Shown here piece by piece: positions 59,372 through 64,000 of a stretch of 64,000 bases of DNA. This stretch comes from Tenebrio molitor. Lineage: Eukaryota; Arthropoda; Insecta; Coleoptera; Tenebrionidae. The notes beneath the pieces are model-generated. The model saw nothing but the letters and a program-made list of their open reading frames with translations. It was not told the DNA's origin and made no database searches. Made by a program: the position numbers and the translations under genes. The DNA lies in assembly GCF_963966145.1 (NCBI RefSeq), contig NC_091050.1:13330001-13394000 (forward strand). The letters are read 5' to 3'. Every line of letters starts with the position of its first letter. Position 1 is the first letter of the stretch.

Positions 59372-61560
59372 CGGAGTTTATTTACGTTGGATTTGTGAGT
59401 GCGGTGCGTCGGGGGCGGCGAAATGGCAGTCGCCGTTTCCGTTCCATTTATATCGGTGGCTGTGAAATTCTAAGACGAGATAGTACTGCGGGCTATTATT
59501 TAACTTCAGAATGCTAGCGAAGACCGTTCGGGGGCGCTAAATCATCGACGCTTTTTATTTTCACTTGGTATATTATTTTAAAGTTAAGGGATGTCTGGAA
59601 GGTCGGTTTGCGAGGAAGTTTAATGAAAAATACACAACGAGCTCCTATTTGGTAGACACAAGAGAAAAATGGTAGAGGCGCCGGGCTGGAATAGTTCTCC
59701 GTCTAGGAGAAAAGCTCGCATGAATGAATATACCGGCCCTAGCTAAGAATTTAACAAATAAGAAACCGATAACGACGATAAAATCGCGGTCGAGGGTAAA
59801 GAAATCCCGCAACTCTTCGAGATGGATGTTTGATAAAAATTACTACCGCAATAAATTGGTGAGGGTATTTTTTCGAGGAGAGATAACGTTCGAGCTTATG
59901 AATTCGAAAAATTGTTTCTCGGATTGCGTGAGTCGCGAAGATCCGGAAATTTAAATGTCGTCCTTATCTAGATCGGATCTGTGGACAATATTTTATGGAA
60001 GTTCTGGGAAAATTTAAACATTTCCGATTTCTGTTTCTAATTATAGCGAGCCAAAGAAGTGGAATCTTTTCAAGAAAGATCAAAGCGTTACGTTTGTCTA
60101 AACCAGAAATAAATATTTATGAAATGTTGGCGCAGGGATTCGACCGGGATCCTGGGGTGGTTAATTTTTTGCTAGTTCCTCGGCAAGGCTTGATGAATGC
60201 AAGTTTTTATTTGGAAAGTTTTAAAGAATTTCGCAAGAAATTTCGAAAGGAGTTTTAATGGGGAAACAATTTTTGTACTTGCCAAGTTGGAAAGTGAATA
60301 TGGTGGATGCGCCAGGAGAATCTGATAACATTTAGGATACTTCAATAAAGGCTCTTACTTTACTTACTTTAATCCACTTTACGAACGTAAATTTGCGAAC
60401 GTAATTAATCAATTAATAATGTACGAAACATTTCAGGACGACTTGAATTATTTATGTATACGAAAGAAGCTGAAAACAAATTTGGTGTGATTTTGTTTTT
60501 TTGTGGCAATTTTTTTAGGTAACCGCCCTGTTTGTTAATGTTATTGGCACGCAGCTGTGCCCTTGTATCCCTGGGGGCGGCGCGTCCGGAACGCTCCGGA
60601 TGAATAAATAATTGTTTATCAGCCGCCTTTCATACATCATAATCATATTAGAACAAAACATCTCGTCGACAATTAACGTCGCGAGGCCCCATCTCCGCTT
60701 CGATTGTAAAATTCCGGGCCGTAGCCCGAAATCCCTCCCTAATTCCCAGGCGAGAGCCCCTCGTTTCCGGCCTCGTTACCTCTCTGTGCTTTACGGCCTC
60801 GCGACGCTTAATTCCGGTTCATTTTCATTAAGCAATACGAAAATTCCTCTCCAGTTGCATTAACACATTGCGGCTTGTACCGAGGGGGCATAAATTTCGG
60901 GCGCAGGTACCCCGAAGCCGTAAATTTTTAAACGGGACCTCACCGATATTAAACGCGTGATTTAGACGCCGCCACCTCTTCCGGCCGAGAAAAAATTAAA
61001 ATTCCGGACCGGTCGTCCGGAATAAATCGGGAAATAAAAGGAGACCGCGTCGATCCGGCCGGGACACGTCGTAAAAAATAGTGCTGCGCGTCGACTAATT
61101 CTAGGGTGGGCCGCGGCCGTGGGGGCGATATTTCAGGATTTCGCAGACGATGCCGGAGACAATTATTAGGGGTGCGGCGTGGGACGCGGGACCGAATTCA
61201 ATTTCGGCAGCGGCGTGCACATTAAGTTGTCGTAAAACGTAACGTAGCCATTACGGTGATGCTCGCAGAAGAGGTAAATATTCGAATTTATGGGGCCCGA
61301 TCGAGGTGCGCGCATATATGAGGGCGAGATTCATGGGGGGCGGCTGAGCGAAGGTGAATTTCGGATAAATTGCGCGATTCATCAAAAGTGACTCCCAGCG
61401 CGAGGTACACAAACCGACAAAATTCGAAGAACTCGGATCACAAATGGGGAAATTGTTGCCAGTGTCGAACGAAAAATGGCGAATAAAGGGGGACAACGTA
61501 CGCAGCCTTGAGATACTTCGAACGCACAATATTTTTTTTCTGAACATTTGGAAATGAATC
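59372..61560. other. Start of the downstream intron, mostly GC-rich
   Basis: CG-rich near the exon and from 60.5 to 61.5 kb, with an AT-richer middle. A reverse-strand motif copy lies at 60300-60315. An open frame of 87 codons (59995-60258, +) has no cadherin similarity. Confidence 0.5.
60300..60315 (-). repeat. 20-bp dispersed motif, reverse-strand copy
   Basis: The reverse complement reads CCTGGCGCATCCACCAT, the best reverse-strand match, keeping both the GCGCATCC core and the ACCAT tail. Confidence 0.6.
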
Positions 61561-62900
61561 GATTAAAAGTGGGTTTAAATTAAATGTTGTGACACATCAG
61601 ACCGGCTATAACTGTTGTCTCTGAAACTGGATAGTAAATGTAGCTTTCAGGACATTTTAACTTTAAAAAATAATTTTCTTGTGCGTTTTATACCAATAGA
61701 TCTGTCTGTAGATTGAATTAAACTAAAAATTTGGAAAGTATTTAACTTAAAGGTTTAGGTATTAATGAAAAAATGCATCTTTTCGTTATTAACTTATTAC
61801 TTAGCCCTCGTCGAACGTGGAGAATTTTTTTGTGTGTTAAAATTTAAGTTAAAGAAATATTCTAACTATTACTGAAGACCTCATCAAAATCTGTTTATAA
61901 ATTCTTTAGTTATAAGCGTACAACAGATACATACATCTACATCTACATCTACATACAAATTTTGCCTTTTATTATATGTTGCAGCTACGTGTAACTACGT
62001 AACTATGTAAGACACTTTTTTAAATATGTTTCGACACTATCTAAAGAAATATAATAAACTTTGAAATATTTATCTAAAAACTAAGACGCAATTATCATGA
62101 TGTTGCCCCAATTTTTCTTCACGTTTAAATACATTTAGTTATGAGCTTCACTTTCAGCAACTAAAAGCTACACGGACAAATTTCCACCCTTCATTCGCTT
62201 AACGAACTACCAAAACTGAGTGAGTGAAGTCTAATTTAATTTTTGGTTTAGAAAGGTAATGAAATTTTTAGGAAGCATCCGGACATCTCTCGACCAATTT
62301 AATAATTTATGCGAATTGTAACCGAGCAAAGGACGATCTATTACTGAGAGGCCACGACAAAAGTCTCACATAAACTATTAATTACGACCGCAAACGAGAA
62401 AAATTCCACGCACATTTTTCCAGCAGTATTTCCTGCAACGCCGTGTAATGAGTAATTGAAGTGCACATCAAAGTTTTCTCTCGGCATTCCTAGAAACGTC
62501 AATCTTGCAACCAACAAGTATTTCTTAATATAACTTAGTCGAGACGTAATTTCGCCTCACTCCGAACTTCTAAGTAATCTCTGTGGGTTTCTTTTTATTC
62601 AACCCTCCGAGTATTTTGACGCAGCTCTTGTTATTTACCAAAGGTTTTTTTTTCTCAAATTTAAATGGAGTTTCTATTTTTGTCCATTCGTCGTACATCT
62701 GACATTCCCCTTTCAAATTTCAACCAAAGTCGCTCCAACAATTTGTTTCGAAGACAATTGAAATATATTTTTTTGGCTTCATTGTTTAATCTCGACGCGA
62801 CCGTTTCTACGTGTACTAATTACTTGTGTATTGTTAGTTTTTTTTTGTGCTTACCGCTACAAAAAAGAGCGAGCTTTTAGGTCTACAAAATTGCAAAAGG
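61561..62900. other. AT-rich intronic stretch
   Basis: AT-rich, without visible inverted repeats apart from a short microsatellite at 61934-61954. No gene seen. Confidence 0.5.
61934..61954. repeat. (CATCTA)n microsatellite
   Basis: CATCTACATCTACATCTACA, just over three perfect 6-bp units with partial units around them. Confidence 0.8.
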
Positions 62901-64000
62901 AGAAAATTCGATTCAGTTAAATTGAATTCTGAAAGTTAAAATTGGATATAATAGTCATCAGAGGGTCTGTTGAGTTGAAGAGTTTAGTTTTTTAAGGCGT
63001 CCCAGCCCCTCGGGGCTTCAAGTGCAGGGTCTAATTCGATTAATAAAGAGAATATTCGAAATTAAATGAGTGGAGCTAAACAAGTGCCGCGTCGAGTTCC
63101 ATTTTGTGCACTTTTAACCTGTTGAAAAGTAGATTCCCGCGTTGAATTGGTCGAACATCGGACTGTTAAGCTGGATCGCTTTCGGGCTCCGGGGACGTGA
63201 GGCCAAATTTCCAGTTTTTAATTCCCTTTGAGGGCGCATCCGGAGCAAAAATTGTTTCGAATGGCGACCCAAATTGAAAAACTGCACCCCCTCTTATGGA
63301 TTTTTCCCGCGTGTGTGACAGACCTCCGCGTATTTTGGCAGAAAAGTCGTAATCCGCCCCCGATTCAATTAGAAAAATTCCGTCGAAGAGTCTGTGCGTT
63401 GTTTACTGCTCGCTTGCTCACCCTGTCAAATGGATAATTTGGTTTATTGGCGCAGCAGGCTCGAAACTTTTCCCCGAATCGATCAGTGACAGAATTACAA
63501 TAATCCCTTTTTTATTTCGGTGCCTGTGACACATCTCCGTTTCGTCCGTTGATGGAAATTTTTCACGACGACCCGAGAAACGAGAACATCTTGTGATGCT
63601 CGACACGAGATCTCCTAGCAGAACACGTGCTCAAATTTACCAACTCTTTGGAGTTGGGCGGACGTGCCGCGAACTTGATTTCGATGTGCAACTCCCCTAT
63701 TTATTGGGAAAGTTATCGGTGGGAATCGTCGGCGGGCGACGCTCGATCGACTCTCGACGTTTAAAAAATTTAATCCCGTAAACTGGAACGTTGTTTTAGC
63801 AAGTGTTGGATTTGAACCATTACGTTGATGCGTCGTAAAAACGGCGAATAAAAGACACTTCACTTAATCGCTTTGTTACATTCTTTATACGAGAGCTTTA
63901 GAGTGATGTGTGTCGCAATTTTAAAGTGACTGCGTTTCACGGCGCTTTAATGCTTTTTTAAGGGGCGCCACTCGGAACTCTTTATTGTGATCTCGGCCAA
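62901..64000. other. Mixed-composition intronic stretch to the window end
   Basis: Intermediate composition turning CG-richer after 63.1 kb, with GGCGCATCCGG at about 63233, a weak relative of the 20-bp motif. I see no gene. Confidence 0.45.

Larger units (their letters stand above)
59366..64000 (+). other. CadN intron downstream of the exon (3' part cut by the window edge)
   Basis: The next part of the ectodomain should begin with a phase-1 exon completing a Ser-like codon after DHDE. No such sequence is recognisable before 64000, so this intron is at least 4.6 kb long. Confidence 0.75.

Noticed and set aside
59995..60258. 87-codon open frame downstream of the exon, checked as the next cadherin exon
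   Set aside because: It has no EC-repeat motifs (no DxNDN, DRE or DxD) and no acceptor giving phase 1.
1..64000. CRISPR arrays, bacterial genes, rRNA, viral or autonomous transposon ORFs
   Set aside because: No regularly spaced identical repeats, ribosome-binding-site/ORF organisation, rRNA core, reverse transcriptase, transposase or capsid-like motifs were seen.

Overview
The window looks like non-coding DNA from an insect genome, most plausibly a beetle such as a tenebrionid. It is the interior of one very large gene. The only coding sequence I can identify with confidence is a single 144-nt exon at 59222-59365 on the + strand. It encodes part of a classical-type cadherin ectodomain that matches arthropod neural cadherin (CadN/N-cadherin). 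I recognise the protein; the organism is inferred from intron style, repeat content and base composition, and no search was possible. Everything upstream (1-59221) is best read as one CadN intron of at least 59 kb. Everything downstream (59366-64000) is the start of the next intron, because the following cadherin exon is not present.

The intron is a mosaic. GC-richer blocks are full of CG-rich words mixed with TTAATTA-type words and look like old single-copy intron with regulatory potential: roughly 0.6-3.3, 4.3-5.4, 7.1-10.4, 12.6-14.4, 17.0-24.1, 25.0-28.4, 29.6-30.8, 33.2-34.9, 39.6-45.4, 47.6-48.8, 49.7-51.5, 53.1-56.3 and 58.9-61.6 kb. They alternate sharply with AT-rich islands that hold repeats. 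The islands contain short inverted-repeat elements (MITEs and foldbacks), degenerate long-period duplications shared between islands, and two minisatellites (3.4-4.3 kb and 28.6-29.1 kb). A recurring roughly 20-bp motif, CCGGCGCATCCACCATTTTT, occurs in at least eight near-perfect or close copies within AT-rich islands, and variants lie on the other strand in GC-rich DNA. Boundaries of the blocks were drawn by eye.

Points worth following up: (1) the dispersed 20-bp motif; (2) five exact copies of the CTCF-like 12-mer AGGTGGCGCCAG between 19.4 and 26.9 kb, two inside a local duplication followed by a TATA+Inr+DPE-like core promoter near 22978; (3) a 150-200 bp block at about 56.0 kb repeated at about 58.9-59.1 kb immediately upstream of the exon, suggesting an old cassette duplication next to an exon of symmetric phase; (4) a 19-bp hairpin at 12976-13019 whose G-U pairs only make sense as + strand RNA; (5) an excess of the POU octamer ATGCAAAT. 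No rRNA, convincing tRNA, CRISPR array, autonomous transposon ORF or complete gene was seen.
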